Shown here: one piece after another, positions 13,657-25,459 of the stretch
How positions within the stretch are numbered: position 1 is the stretch's first letter
How the letters are laid out: every line of letters starts with the position of its first letter
Assembly (NCBI RefSeq): GCF_964340395.1
Contig: NC_135551.1
Location: forward strand, 29,818,455 to 29,882,454
Origin: Glandiceps talaboti
Taxonomy: Eukaryota > Hemichordata > Enteropneusta > Spengelidae
Direction: 5' to 3'
DNA length: 64,000 nucleotides
Position numbers and translations under genes: made by a program
Notes under the pieces: generated by a model
The model's input: only the letters and a program-made list of their open reading frames with translations
Database searches by the model: none
What the model was told of the DNA's origin: nothing

Positions 13657-13836
13657 AATCTGATTAAAATCTGATGTGGTGAAAGCAGCTAGATGCCTTC
13701 ATTAAATACCTTTATTTCCATCATTTTGTATCGTTTGTTTGGATCACCCAGAACAAAACAAACAACACAAAACAATGGAAATAGAGGTAAATAAAGGCAT
13801 CTAGCTGCTTTCACCACATCAAATTTTAATCAGATT
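13657..13836. mobile_element. MITE with ~45-base terminal inverted repeats, family D
   Basis: The left end AATCTGATTAAAATCTGATG...GGTGAAAGCAGCTAGATGCC is mirrored by GGCATCTAGCTGCTTTCACC...CATCAAATTTTAATCAGATT. The inverted similarity continues inward through TTTATTTCCAT / ATGGAAATAGAGG. One end of a second copy lies at 39246-39327. Confidence 0.88.
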
Positions 13837-13917
13837 GCATCTCAGCTCCTCCTAACTGAGTTAGATATGAGAAACGATTTTTATCCATGGATAGCTGCTA
13901 GACTAATGTTTATAACA

Positions 13918-14200
13918 CTAGCCCCATCTACACAGCACTAAAAATCCTACCTGAGGTAGGATTCAGGATAGTTTGAAGCCCATGTAGAGGCAAACGCGTC
14001 ATGAAACCGTCCTGACTAAGGACACCTTTGAGAGGTTTCCTGAAACCCTCCTGACTTCGTCCTATGTACTATGTACTGTCAGGATGGAACGCGTGACATC
14101 TACGCCACAACCTTCCTATGTGTAGACACAAATCTATCCTACCTCAGGTAGGACTTGGGACTGCCTCAGGTGGGATGACCTACGTGTAGATGGGGCTAAT
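13918..14200. mobile_element. MITE-like element with TAGCCCCATCTACAC termini
   Basis: TAGCCCCATCTACAC opens the element and GTGTAGATGGGGCTA closes it. CCTACCTGAGGTAGGA and CCTACCTCAGGTAGGA near each end, ACGCGTCATG/AACGCGTGACA further in, and a GTCCTGACT/TCCTGACTTCG centre show a long imperfect inverted repeat. It is CpG-rich relative to the surroundings and has no open frame. Confidence 0.85.
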
Positions 14201-14204
14201 GTTA

Positions 14205-15575
14205 TCTAAATTACAGCAGCAGGACAGAGGTTGACTTTTCGTACCTTGACTCATAATCTTTTACATGATAGCATTTATATAATACGCCAATATTTTACTT
14301 TGATCAGATGAGGCAATGATGATTAATTACCATTTACATAAGTGGTCTTGTCACAATGAGTTGAAAATGGGTATTAAAAACACTAATTTGTCACAAAAGT
14401 TTTCTGACTATAATTGCACCTTTGCAAGCTAGATTGACAAAAAATTGGGAAAATATTGATTTTGAACATTTTGACTGGTATTTCATGTGCTTACGAAACT
14501 AATGACACATACAAGTTGCAAACAGCCAGATAATAAATCATGTAGTTTTGGTTTGAATCCAACAGCTTGATTTTAACAGGTGTGGTGTAAATTTATGATG
14601 TATTCTGCTGCAAAGGAAATGGGTCTGGGGGATTGTACTAGTAAGTACCAGGCAGAGACAACTCCAAAATTGATAAACATAACAGCAAAAACATGTTGAC
14701 TTTTGTACAAATATAAACTATAATTTTGTTTATGATAACAAATATTAGTAATATTACATCTTATCTCCAGTTATACAGAGTAGTCTGAACGCCGACAGAG
14801 TTCATGTCAGTGGTTTTGTTAAAGGGTGGTTAAAGGGGAACCTCACTTCATGAAACAAAGTGTTTTCATAAACTTTAGGTTATGGAGAGTCACTTCTTTC
14901 ACTCTCACTGTACTGCACTGCACTGATACAGTGTCGCCCCTTGGGAGTCAGCATGCATGCATATGCACTAGATGAACAGTTAATATTCATGACTTTATCT
15001 GAATATAATAAGCACTTAAACTTTGCAAGTACGTACATGTATATGTTAATGACAAATGTTCATGTATGTCCTTTGGTTTCCATAGAAATAATGGTATGGC
15101 CATAAAATATTTACACAATGAAACTTCTCATGAATATATAAATATATATGTATCTCATTTCTATCATACAAATGCGACATCAGACCATGGGAACTGGAAA
15201 TTTGTTTGTGACCATCAACTATTATGTAAAATGGCCATGAAACTGTTCTTATCAAATGTTGTGTCTGTACTTCCAACATGCAGTGCCAATGTGATATTAA
15301 TCCAGTTGTTTAATTTCCCTGTTTGTACCAGGTTCCGTTTGTCCACAATCTGATGTCAGCAGTTGTATTTCTGGTTCAACCCATTGCCTTTATAGACTCA
15401 ACTCAGAGTACCTAGCATGTTTCTGGTTTGTGTCCCCAAAAGTAGTCTGGATGATAACTGTGGTTTCTAGCCAAAGTGAGTGAAGTGAAGGTATAAATAA
15501 CGATACTGTATAGGAACTACACTACCCCAAAAGTTACCCCGACTCAAGCTATTGGCACATCTTCCATTCAACTAT
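14205..15575. other. Non-coding stretch, probable intron
   Basis: No gene supported. A plus-strand acceptor (polypyrimidine then ACCAG at about 15331) followed by 27 hydrophobic open codons was noted but is within chance. Confidence 0.45.
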
Positions 15576-15578
15576 CAC

Positions 15579-15771
15579 CTAGTCAATAAAGGATGGAGAC
15601 AGTGCACATAAAACTGAAGTGAAATGCCAGACGCAGTGACTATATGATAAATTTCCTTTCCACGTTGACATTCCTGTATAGCTGTCACAATAACATCCTT
15701 ATACAGTACAAAACAGAAATGTTGCCCGAAGGCACACATTATTGATACCATTACTGGATGTCTGTGGTCAT
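15579..15771 (-). CDS. Candidate internal coding exon, unidentified protein
   Basis: On the minus strand a TATTCTCAACAG acceptor and an ACTAG/GTGATAG donor bound 193 bases with one open frame (two bases in, two bases out). The peptide includes HPVMVSIMCAFGQHFCFVLY and AIQECQRGKEIYHIVTASGI, a mix of hydrophobic and polar residues unlike the AT-rich shadows nearby. Four CpGs fall in the exon. I do not recognise a domain. Its phases do not join directly to the phase-0 exons at 46.5, 35.8 and 2.8 kb, so intermediate exons would be needed, or it is an isolated chance open frame. Confidence 0.3.
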
Positions 15772-15794
15772 CTGTTGAGAATATCGGTTTACTC

Positions 15795-16690
15795 AAAACA
15801 TGGAATATAGTACATATAGTTTAGAAAAATTTAATTTAAATTCGTCTGTTGAAGTATTGCTTTACTCACAACATGGACTACATAAGTTTCAATTGGGAAA
15901 TTCAATGCAGTCTTCTGTTGAATTATATATAAGTTTGAATGGTAAAATTCAATGTGGTTGTCTATTGAATATAAGCATGTACTTTTATAGATAACATGGA
16001 ATATAGTAGTTTCAATGGGAAAAGTCAATGTGGTTGTCTGTTGAATTAAGCATGTACTTTTATAGATAACATGGAATATAGTAGTTTCAATGGGAAAAGT
16101 CAATGTGGTTTCTGTTGAATATGTGCATGTACTTTTACAGATAACACGGAATATAGTACATGTAGTTACAATGGGAAAAGTCAATGTGGTTGTCTATTGA
16201 ATATAAGCATGTACTTTTATAGATAACATGGAATATAGTAGTTTCAATGGGAAAAGTCAATGTGGTTGTCTGTTGAATTAAGCATGTACTTTTATAGATA
16301 ACATGGAATATAGTAGTTTCAATGGGAAAAGTCAATGTGGTTTCTGTTGAATATGTGCATGTACTTTTACAGATAACACGGAATATAGTACATGTAGTTA
16401 CAATGGGAAAAGTCAATGTGGTTGTCTATTGAATATAAGCATGTACTTTTATAGATAACATGGAATATAGTAGTTTCAATGGGAAAAGTCAATGTGGTTT
16501 CTGTTGAATATGTGCATGTACTTTTACAGATAACATGGAATATAGTAGTTTCAATGGGAAAAGTCAATGTGGTTGTCTGTTGAATATGTGCATGTACTTT
16601 TACAGATAACACGGAATATAGTACATGTAGTTACAATGGGAAAAGTCAATGTGGTTGTCTGTTGAAAATATCATTTTACTGATAACATGG
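15795..16690. repeat. Tandem array, ~72-76-bp units with higher-order order
   Basis: Units carry ATAACATGGAATATAGTAGT, TTCAATGGGAAAAGTCAATG and a variable GTTGAATATAAGCATGTACT block. A multi-unit block (about 15975-16190) recurs almost exactly at about 16195-16430. Three minus-strand open frames of 81-117 codons are read-through of the repeat and not genes. Confidence 0.92.
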
Positions 16691-16694
16691 AATA

Positions 16695-17080
16695 TATAAA
16701 TTTCAATGAGATAATTTAATCAGACAGTTGGGGCAAACTGTCTCTTGAATGCAGAAAATGATGTCATAGACAAATTTACCTGGTAGACAAGTACATGTTG
16801 ATCTACTTCTAGCAAGGGATTTTAATCAGTCAGCCAGACAGACAGCCAGAGTGAACTCAACAGTTTAATGATGTCACAGACTGACAAGACAGCTAGGACC
16901 ACGACAATCAAGTGTATGCCAGAGTGATTTCATTGCTATGTAAACGTGCCAATTTGTTGGAATCATGTTATCAGGAAGACACAGACTAGATAGACTCAAA
17001 CTCATCAAATGAGAGTGTGATGTCACAGATGCACATTTGTATGGGTTGTGATGTTCTATATATGTGAAAGACGTATGTAA
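16695..17080. other. Non-coding stretch
   Basis: Short CAGNCAGACAGACAG-like patch near 16830. No gene seen. Confidence 0.5.
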
Positions 17081-17084
17081 TTAG

Positions 17085-17378
17085 ATGTTATTCCTCAATA
17101 TTTTTCCTCGTTCAGCCAAGCAAAATATGAGTGACCTAAGGGGCCTTTGTCACCACGAGTAGTGACAATATGTCACGAGTATTTTCTGGCTGAATGAAGA
17201 AAAATATTGGAGAATAACATAATTATACCAGCGCCAGTAACATCAAAGAAAAATCGGGGAAAGTAATGGCAATTTTGAACGTTTCGACTCATATTTCGAA
17301 TACAGCAGAACCAATGATGTAGACATGCATTGCTGTTATGTAGAACGACCAGAGTATATATTCCATATTTTTTGTTCT
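17085..17378 (-). mobile_element. Foldback element, family A copy 2 (reverse)
   Basis: The foldback arms ATGTTATTCCTCAATATTTT and GAAGAAAAATATTGGAGAAT surround GTGACCTAAGGGG and GTCACCACGAGTAGTGAC. To the right follow CCAGTAACATCAAAGAAAAA, GGGGAAAGTAATGGCA and a GTTATGTAGAACGACCAGAG end, the reverse of copy 1. Confidence 0.82.
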
Positions 17379-17617
17379 AAATGGCTCAAGTATGTTATAA
17401 TGTATTTTAGAATGCCAATAAACAAAACATGACAAGAGTATCAACTTTTAAAGGACACAGTCCTTATCTGAAAATTTCCTTTACTTTTTGATTCATATAT
17501 AGAATTATTTACATTACCCTACAAACATCAAAAAATGTCGTTTCCATACTCTGGAATCATATCTTGTATACTATAAATTCTGAACTCAAAGAATCAATAA
17601 TTTACCTAGTATTTTTC

Positions 17618-20424
17618 AACTGAATCACAGGCTTCCTCAGCTGTTAATGTGTATGATTCTATCAACTGAATTGCAGACTTCCTTAGCTGTTAATGTATAT
17701 GATTCTATCAACTGAATCACAGGCTTCCTTAGCTGTTAATGTATATGATTCTATCAACTGAATCACAGGTTTCCTTAGCTGTTAATATATATGATTCTAT
17801 CAACTGAATCACAGGTTTCCTCTGCTGTTAATATATATGATTCTATCAACTGAATTGCAGACTTCCTTAGCTGTCAATGTATATGATTCTATCAACTGAA
17901 TCACAGGCTTCCTTAGCTGTTAATGTATATGATTCTATCAACTGAATCACAGGCTTCCTTAGCTGTTAATGTATATGATTCTATCAACTGAATCACAGGC
18001 TTCCTTAGCTGTTAATGTATATGATTCTATCAACTGAATCACAGGTTTCCTTAGCTGTTAATGTATATGATTCTATCAACTGAATCACAGGCTTCCTTAG
18101 CTGTTAATGTATATGATTCTATCAACTGAATCACAGGTTTCCTTAGCTGTTAATGTATATGATTCTATCAACTGAATCACAGGTTTCCTCAGCTGTTAAT
18201 GTATATGATTCTATCAACTGAATCACAGGCTTCCTTAGCTGTTAATGTATATGATTCTATCAACTGAATCACAGACTTCCTTAGCTGTTAATGTATATGA
18301 TTCTATCAACTGAATCACAGGTTTCCTTAGCTGTTAATGTATATGATTCTATCAACTGAATCACAGACTTCCTTAGTTGTTAATGTATATGATTCTATCA
18401 ACTGAATCACAGGCTTCCTTAGCTGTTAATGTATATGATTCTATCAACTGAATCACAGGATTCCTTAGATGTTAATGTATATGATTCTATCAACTGAATC
18501 ACAGACTTCCTTAGCTGTTAATGTATATGATTCTATCAACTGAATCACAGGTTTCCTTAGCTGTTAATGTATATGATTCTATCAACTGAATCACAGGCTT
18601 TCTTAGCTGTTAATGTATATGATTCTATCAACTGAATCACAGACTTCCTTAGCTGTTAATGTATATGATTCTATCAACTGAATCACAGGATTCCTCAGCT
18701 GTTAATGTATATGATTCTATCAACTGAATCACAGGCTTCCTTAGCTGTTAATGTATATGATTCTATCAACTGAATCACAGGTTTCCTTAGCTGTTAATGT
18801 ATATGATTCTATCAACTGAATCACAGGTTTCCTTAGCTGTTAATGTATATGATTCTATCAACTGAATCACAGGATTCCTTAGCTGTTAATATATATGATT
18901 CTATCAACTGAATCACAGACTTCCTTAGCTGTTAATGTATATGATTCTATCAACTGAATCACAGGCTTCCTTAGTTGTTAATGTATATGATTCTATCAAC
19001 TGAATCACAGGTTTCCTTAGCTGTTAATGTATATGATTCTATCAACTGAATCACAGGTTTCCTTAGCTGTTAATGTATATGATTCTATCAACTGAATCAC
19101 AGGATTCCTCAGCTGTTAATGTATATGATTCTATCAACTGAAACACAGGTTTCCTTAGCTGTTAATGTATATGATTCTATCAACTGAATCACAGACTTCC
19201 TTAGCTGTTAATGTATATGATTCTATCAACTGAATCACAGGTTTCCTTAGCTGTTAATGTATATGATTCTATCAACTGAATCACAGGATTCCTCAGCTGT
19301 TAATGTATATGATTCTATCAACTGAATCACAGACTTCCTTAGCTGTTAATGTATATGATTCTATCAACTGAATCACAGACTTCCTTAGCTGTTAATGTAT
19401 ATGATTCTATCAACTGAATCACAGGCTTCCTTAGCTGTTAATGTATATGATTCTATCAACTGAATCACAGGCTTCCTTAGCTGTTAATGTGTATGATTCT
19501 ATCAACTGAATCACAGGATTCCTTAGCTGTTAATGTATATGATTCTATCAACTGAATCACAGGTTTCCTTAGCTGTTAATGTATATGATTCTATCAACTG
19601 AATCACAGGTTTCCTTAGCTGTTAATGTATATGATTCTATCAACTGAATCACAGGTTTCCTTAGTTGTTAATGTATATGATTCTATCAACTGAATCACAG
19701 GATTCCTTAGCTGTTAATGTATATGATTCTATCAACTGAATCACAGGCTTCCTCAGCTGTTAATGTATGTATATGATTCTATCAACTGAATCACAGGTTT
19801 CCTTAGCTGTTAATGTATATGATTCTATCAACTGAATCACAGACTTCCTTAGCTGTTAATGTATATGATTCTATCAACTGAATCACAGGTTTCCTTAGCT
19901 GTTAATGTATATGATTCTATCAACTGAATCACAGGATTCCTTAGCTGTTAATGTATATGATTCTATCAACTGAATCACAGGCTTCCTGAGCTGTTAATGT
20001 ATATGATTCTATCAACTGAAACACATGTTTCCTTAGCTGTTAATGTATATGATTCTATCAACTGAATCACAGGCTTCCTTAGCTGTTAATGTATATGATT
20101 CTATCAACTGAATCACAGACTTCCTTAGCTGTTAATGTATATGATTCTATCAACTGAATCACAGGTTTCCTTAGCTGTTAATGTATATGATTCTATCAAC
20201 TGAATCACAGGCTTCCTTAGCTGTTAATGTATATGATTCTATCAACTGAATCACAGGTTTCCTTAGCTGTTAATGTATGATTCTATCAACTGAATCACAG
20301 GCTTCCTTAGCTGTTAATGTATATGATTCTATCAACTGAATCACAGGTTTCCTTAGCTGTTAATATATATGATTCTATCAACTGAATCACAGGATTCCTT
20401 AGCTGTTAATGTAATGATTCTATG
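17618..20424. repeat. 46-bp satellite array, about 61 units
   Basis: The consensus runs TGATTCTATCAACTGAATCA, CAGGCTTCCTTAGCTGTTAA, TGTATA. Most units are exactly 46 bases. A two- to three-base slot after CACAG varies among GGC, GGT, GGA and GAC, and single changes (TTAG/TCAG, TGTAT/ATAT) are interspersed. Every frame holds stops. The first few units are the most diverged (GAATTGCAGAC). Confidence 0.98.
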
Positions 20425-20495
20425 ACGTAGCATTGATTCACAGTAATGAAAATTTTAATTTTGATATTCCTATTTCCATATTTCATATTTTGTAC

Positions 20496-20666
20496 CAGTG
20501 TGCCCTCTAGTGATAGCCAAATTTTATTGTTGTGAGTCAAAATGATAAAAACTGGCATTTCTTGTGTGTCTCCACATAGTAAGAGATAGGAGAACACCAA
20601 ATTTTGGTGCATCACTAGAAATTGTGTGCGTCAGTGGCGTGTCAAATTGGCTTAGAGGGCACACTG
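20496..20666 (+). mobile_element. MITE, family E copy 1 (CAGTGTGCCCTCTA termini)
   Basis: Termini CAGTGTGCCCTCTA and AGAGGGCACACTG are inverted. Internal sequence is largely a long foldback: TTGTGAGTCAAAATGA, ACTGGCATTTCTTGTG, AACACCAAATTTTGGTG. Copies occur near 48.7 and 56.8 kb. Confidence 0.9.
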
Positions 20667-20765
20667 GTCACCACATAGTAAGAGATAGGGGAACACCAAA
20701 TTTTGGTGCATCACTAGAAATTGTGTGCGTCAGTGGCGTGTCAAATTGGCTTAGAGGGCACACTG
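20667..20765 (+). repeat. Tandem 99-bp duplication of the right half of the family E element
   Basis: CCACATAGTAAGAGATAGGR through AGAGGGCACACTG is repeated 99 bases after the first copy, nearly identical. This creates an 88-codon plus-strand open frame (20564-20830) that is not a gene. Confidence 0.92.
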
Positions 20766-20924
20766 TTTTGAACATAGTATTCATCATATATGCAGTATTT
20801 ACTGAAAGATTACTCAGGTATACGAGCTAACCAGATGTTTGGCAAACCATTGCTCTGTCATTTTAGATGTCTAGTTTTATAGGTGGAATACATGCCTTCT
20901 TCAGGTGTTACTGTCTACGGGTCG

Positions 20925-21175
20925 ATGACATAGGCTTGTCATATGACTGCATGCAAGCGGGTGTTGTACACAACAAAATTACCAACTCCTTGCTCCTGTT
21001 AAGTGACGGGTGTTGTTGTTTGATCTCAATCTATTCTTTCATATGATGTGTGACGACACCCTCTTGTGGTCATATGACAAGTCTATGATAAATGTACCAG
21101 CATACTCAATGCCTTCTTTCACTTAATGTGTGATAACACCCTAATGTGGTCAAGTGACAATTATACGATAACATG
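20925..21175. mobile_element. Inverted-repeat element with part-duplicated end
   Basis: CATAGGCTTGTCATATGAC (about 20929) and GTCATATGACAAGTCTATG (about 21071) are inverted copies about 125 bases apart. The right part (TGATGTGTGACGACACCCTC...TGTACCAGCATA) is repeated in diverged form up to about 21184. A 45-codon cysteine-rich open frame inside is explained by this structure. Confidence 0.65.
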
Positions 21176-21184
21176 TACCAGCAT

Positions 21185-23325
21185 ATAATGTACAGCCACT
21201 GTAATCCACCAATATCATGATTATTGTATAAATCAGGGTGACATGACATTCAACAATTCCTAATGGAAACACTTCCATTAACCTGTAATATGCTTTATAA
21301 AGTATTTCATAGACAGGGTATTCATTTACACTGCAGATTAAGAATCACTTTCTGAGCGGGCAAGCTACCAACCCAACTAATGGGGAGGAGGTGGAGCACT
21401 CAAATATATATAAATGGATGACATGCTGCATGTTTTTTCAAGTGTTGATATAATATGGGGGTGTAGATTTGGGGAGTTTTGTCTAAAAGTAGGTCATGTC
21501 ATGAGGCTTTGCTCTAAATCCATCCCACAATGCAACAGTCTTACAAAATTAAAAGTTGGTCTAATTGGGAGGGGGGGGGGGGTATTTATTTTTTACTCAA
21601 ATTGTCTGAAATGAAATGTAGGCTTTAAATACCTGGGTGGTACTCCTCTACCAAACCAGGCAGACATTGGTTTGGTTTGTTATTGACCACTTTATCCCTT
21701 GTCCTATAATTTCAGCCTGATGAATATATATATGCATCCAGATAAGAGAGACAGGCTGACTGGATGTGCATGTGTGTGAGTGTTGGTAGAAAGGGGAATG
21801 TACAGCTAATGTGGTATACTGTAACTCTTTATGATGTTTTCATAATCTAAGCAAATCAATTTCTATTTAGGATCTATTAAAATTTCATGACTGTATTTAA
21901 AATATTCTTTCATTTTATCATAGTATAACAGCCTGGCCTTAGCAGCAAAAGTAAAACTTGTCTCCCCAATGCCCCCCTCAAAGTTTACCCTACCTCCAAT
22001 GCCTGCCCCAGCATACAGTAATGTGAATAAATTTTAGAGGAATAGTGCAATACAGTGGTGGTGGTGTAAGTGAAAGTGAATTTTCCAGACTTTCATAATG
22101 GACATCAGCTAAAGCATCTAGGATGCAATCATCCTCACCTTTGTTGCCTCACAGTGTCCCCCCCCCCCCAGTACTCTTTGTTTGTCATGTGCTATCCTAA
22201 AGATTCATATGTTTTATTCACCTAAATTAACCAATATGAAAAGTTACAATATGTTACAATTATCTCCAAATATGACAGCCACACATTTAGCATTTGCTTT
22301 AATAGTTCACTAGATAGTTTATAATTAGTAAATCATAGTCAACAATAAAAAAGTTATTTTGAGTATTACTCTAATAATACAGTACACATGTTTACATTTC
22401 AGTGTATCATTGATCAACTCACATCAGGTAACAGCTGGGTCGTCTATCACATGATCATCTGATCACTAATTATGTTCATTTACTTATTCCAGAGGTACCA
22501 GCAGAACAATAAAGTAAATACTTTGTGATGCCATCTATTAAAACTGTCATGACTTGTTTATAGTTTGGAAAGATTAATTTGCATCACACCATTTTCACTA
22601 TATTGGTTTCATCGTGTGGATGGTTTAATTCCTTTGTCGTCACCCGAAGTCTTTCCTTAGCTCACGTCATTAAAGCAAATGCACCGGTGTTTTTTCAGGA
22701 GTTGTAGAACTAAGTTTGTGTTCTGTTGTATGCATGTTAAGTTGTCCTCTATTTAAAGAGATAATTAACTTTGAAAATAAATCAAGGGGCACATTAGGTC
22801 ACAACTATGTCTAGTATAAACTGCAGTCAACTGACTTGAATTCCTGATTATCAATGCTATTTTATCACAGTGAAATGGACAGACACTGTAATGATAGAAG
22901 TTTGGGCTCATCTCACTGGTCCTTGAAGCCGACTTCAAATTAAAAGACGAATGAATTATGGCTAAATACAAGATCTTATGTAAAAATGATTATTGTATTT
23001 AATAGTTTGCATTAATTGATGTATTTAGGTTAATCAAACTGTCTTGTATATTACAGGTATACAAAATGTATGCATGATGTTACACTGTCAAAAGGAATGA
23101 TGATAAAGATTGTGCAAGATGAAGATATATCGGGATAGGATAGATTCTGCATGCAAATAGTCCAATCTAAGAGATGCAAGCAAGTTTTCCTTTGCCATAG
23201 TATTCTGAACTTTTGGGCAAATACTTTGACAAATCACAGACTGTATGTAAACTCAGACTATCACATCAAGGTGGCCACTGACAAGATAGAATACATTTTA
23301 CTGTAATATTCACTTTTTCTAAAAT
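21185..23325. other. Non-coding stretch, probable intron
   Basis: Holds a G run (21570-21582) and a C run (22157-22168). Short open frames show no coding bias. No element recognised. Confidence 0.5.
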
Positions 23326-23327
23326 AT

Positions 23328-23538
23328 CATATATAACATATAGGTGTATACAAAGGTTATTTTTATCACAAGCAGGAAATGTTACCTTGTCCAAATATTT
23401 CATCTAGACTCTATTGACTTCTTTAGTGGACTAAATGTTTTCTTATTGTGTCACATGTAGAAGTCAATCAAGTCCAGATGAAATATTTGAACAAAGTAAC
23501 ATTTTCTTCTTGTGATAAAATAACCTTTATATATCATG
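23328..23538. mobile_element. MITE with ~78-base inverted arms
   Basis: The left arm reads AAGGTTATTTTTATCACAAG...AATGTTACCTTGTCCAAATA, TTTCATCTAGACT, ATTGACTTCT. The right arm is its reverse complement (AGAAGTCAAT, AGTCCAGATGAAATATTTGA, AGTAACATTTTCTTCTTGTG, ATAAAATAACCTT). Only about 45 bases lie between. No coding capacity. Confidence 0.9.
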
Positions 23539-24009
23539 AACCCAAGCTGATGAATCTCTTTGGAACATAGAGGGATACGACCTACTTTTGGATGACAAAT
23601 TACGACTAGTAGACACTAGACGGATTATTGTTTTCTTTGCACTTGAATGATTTACTTCATCCTTATGCCAAAATGCAAACAAACATAAGCTTTACTTGAA
23701 CCTATATAAAACACTGAACAATGTGACAAATGTGAACCATCATGTCTGTAGACATGATATACCACTCAAACAGCTGCTGTTTATATATGTATGTATGTAT
23801 GTACATTTTTATAACATATGCTGACCACTGTTAGTCTATTTGTCCCAAGGGGGTAATTTGTCTTGGAGGACTTACACATTTCTACATAACATGTAAACAG
23901 ACAATCTAGTAAAAAATGATAATGTAATAAAATAAGGAATATCAAGTTCTGCAACCAATGTGACCTGGATGTGAATGCAGGTGTATATGTGAAAATAAGT
24001 GATGGGGAT

Positions 24010-24205
24010 GGGCTTATGGTATTTGGCGAAACGAAATGAAATGAAACAAGATTTATAATATTCAATGAAATGAAACACGTTTTGTTTCGTCTCATTTCGT
24101 TTCGTTCACTGAATACCATAAGCCTCGTTTTGTTTCGTTTCGTTTCATTTCGCTGAATACCATAAGTCTTGTTTCGTTTCATTTCGTTTCGTTTCGTTAA
24201 TTACA
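24010..24205. repeat. GAAACGAAATG-type simple repeat in inverted arrangement
   Basis: GGCTTATGGTATTTGGCGAA followed by AAACGAAATGAAATG on the left is mirrored by two rightward blocks of TTTCGTTTCATTTCG ending GAATACCATAAGCC and GAATACCATAAGTC. The CGAAA words keep CpG in an otherwise CpG-poor region. Confidence 0.85.
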
Positions 24206-24344
24206 TTAGCCATGGGGATGCACTTGTATAATGAATATCATCAAATCATCACCACAAAGGGAAGCATGGTATTAGTAAGATATACAACTTAGCACTCATG
24301 CCTCACTGAATAGTCTTTACCATGAAAGGAGCCATGGTATTAAT

Positions 24345-24600
24345 AGGATATACTCAGTGCTCACACCTCATTGAAGATCTTGTACTGTTCAGCCCAAGAA
24401 TTCCTTTCTGACTGGGTTAACATCTAAGTGCTAACCAGTATGTCTATCGAGCCAATTTGATGTGCCAATGATTAGTAGGATATACTCAGCGCTCACACCT
24501 CATTGAAGATCTTGTACTGTTCAGCCCAAGAATTCCTTTCTGACTGGGTTAACATCTAAGTGCTAACCAGTATGTCTATCAAGCCAATTTGATGTGCCAC
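24345..24600. repeat. Two-copy direct repeat, 133-bp offset
   Basis: GGATATACTCAGYGCTCACA...CTAAGTGCTAACCAGTATGT...CAATTTGATGTGCCA occurs twice with two or three substitutions. Confidence 0.93.
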
Positions 24601-25051
24601 TGAAGTAGTGCACTTTCTTGAGATGGAAACAATTTTGTGTTTCTCATCCCATACTTAGCTAAATTGTGATTCACGAGGAAACACAGAATCTTGTGCAAGA
24701 GTAACTAGTTTGATTAGATGGTGGAGATGATCATAGTTTGCAGAGAAGAAACCACACTAAACCCAACCTCCTACACATAATACTTCTATGATGAACTCCT
24801 TGCCACATTGCTATCACAGAGGTGAAAAACACAACATGTTTGCCTCTGGTTAAACTAGCTCAGAACAGAACGGAATGGAATGGAACAGAACAGAACAAAA
24901 ATCAAAATGTTATGCCATTGAGATAAAATACCCTTCCTGTCGTTTGTTGAAATGGCAGTTTGTATGGTTATATCATTAAATTGCCTAGCCTAATATGACT
25001 GTAGTCTGTATGTAAACTATGAAACTAGGCCACGATTAAATGAGGCATACC

Positions 25052-25307
25052 AATAGAGAACTTGCAAATCCGCCATGTTGAATGTTGCATCATGGGAAAT
25101 GTGATAATAAATACTAATCAATTAGTATTGTAAACGATATTATTACATTGTTTGTAACCACAAATAATCAATTCATAGTCATCCTGATCATTGTGGGAGG
25201 TTTATTTTATCGGTAGCTCCAGATTAGGTATAACGATAACCATAGATAATCCCATACTCCTTTGCATCTGAGCATGTTCAGTCAGTCTGGATTGCAAGTT
25301 CCCTATT
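25052..25307. mobile_element. MITE-like element with AATAGRGAACTTGCAA termini
   Basis: AATAGAGAACTTGCAAATCC and GGATTGCAAGTTCCCTATT form inverted ends. Between them are CCGCCATGTTGAATGTTGCA and AACGATATTATTACATTG without open frames. Confidence 0.75.
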
Positions 25308-25384
25308 ACATCATCTCTACGATCATGTCATTGCCAATACACTGCCTATGGCAGTAAAGCTAGCAAACGGACAGTTTGACAAAG

Positions 25385-25409
25385 CCTGTTGACTTGAACA
25401 GACGAAACG
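25385..25409 (+). other. Degenerate hammerhead-core-like motif
   Basis: CCTGTTGA, a short self-complementary spacer and ACGAAACG resemble the CUGANGA...GAAA core of hammerhead ribozymes carried by some retroelements, but the invariant A after CTG is T here. Probably a retroelement 3' remnant; activity not expected. Confidence 0.25.
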
Positions 25410-25459
25410 TTAGTCGTAAGTAATAGAACCCTTGGTACAAGAATGTGTTATTACAATAT

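Noticed and set aside
15332-15414. Plus-strand terminal exon (VPFVHNLMSAVV...)
   Set aside because: Strong acceptor but short and unsupported by a neighbouring exon.
17618-20424. CRISPR-like array
   Set aside because: Units are contiguous with no unique spacers and the genome is animal-like; it is a satellite.
20915-21055. Cys-rich plus-strand exon after a CTTCAG acceptor
   Set aside because: The segment lies inside an inverted-repeat element with a duplicated end, which explains its CpGs and open frame.
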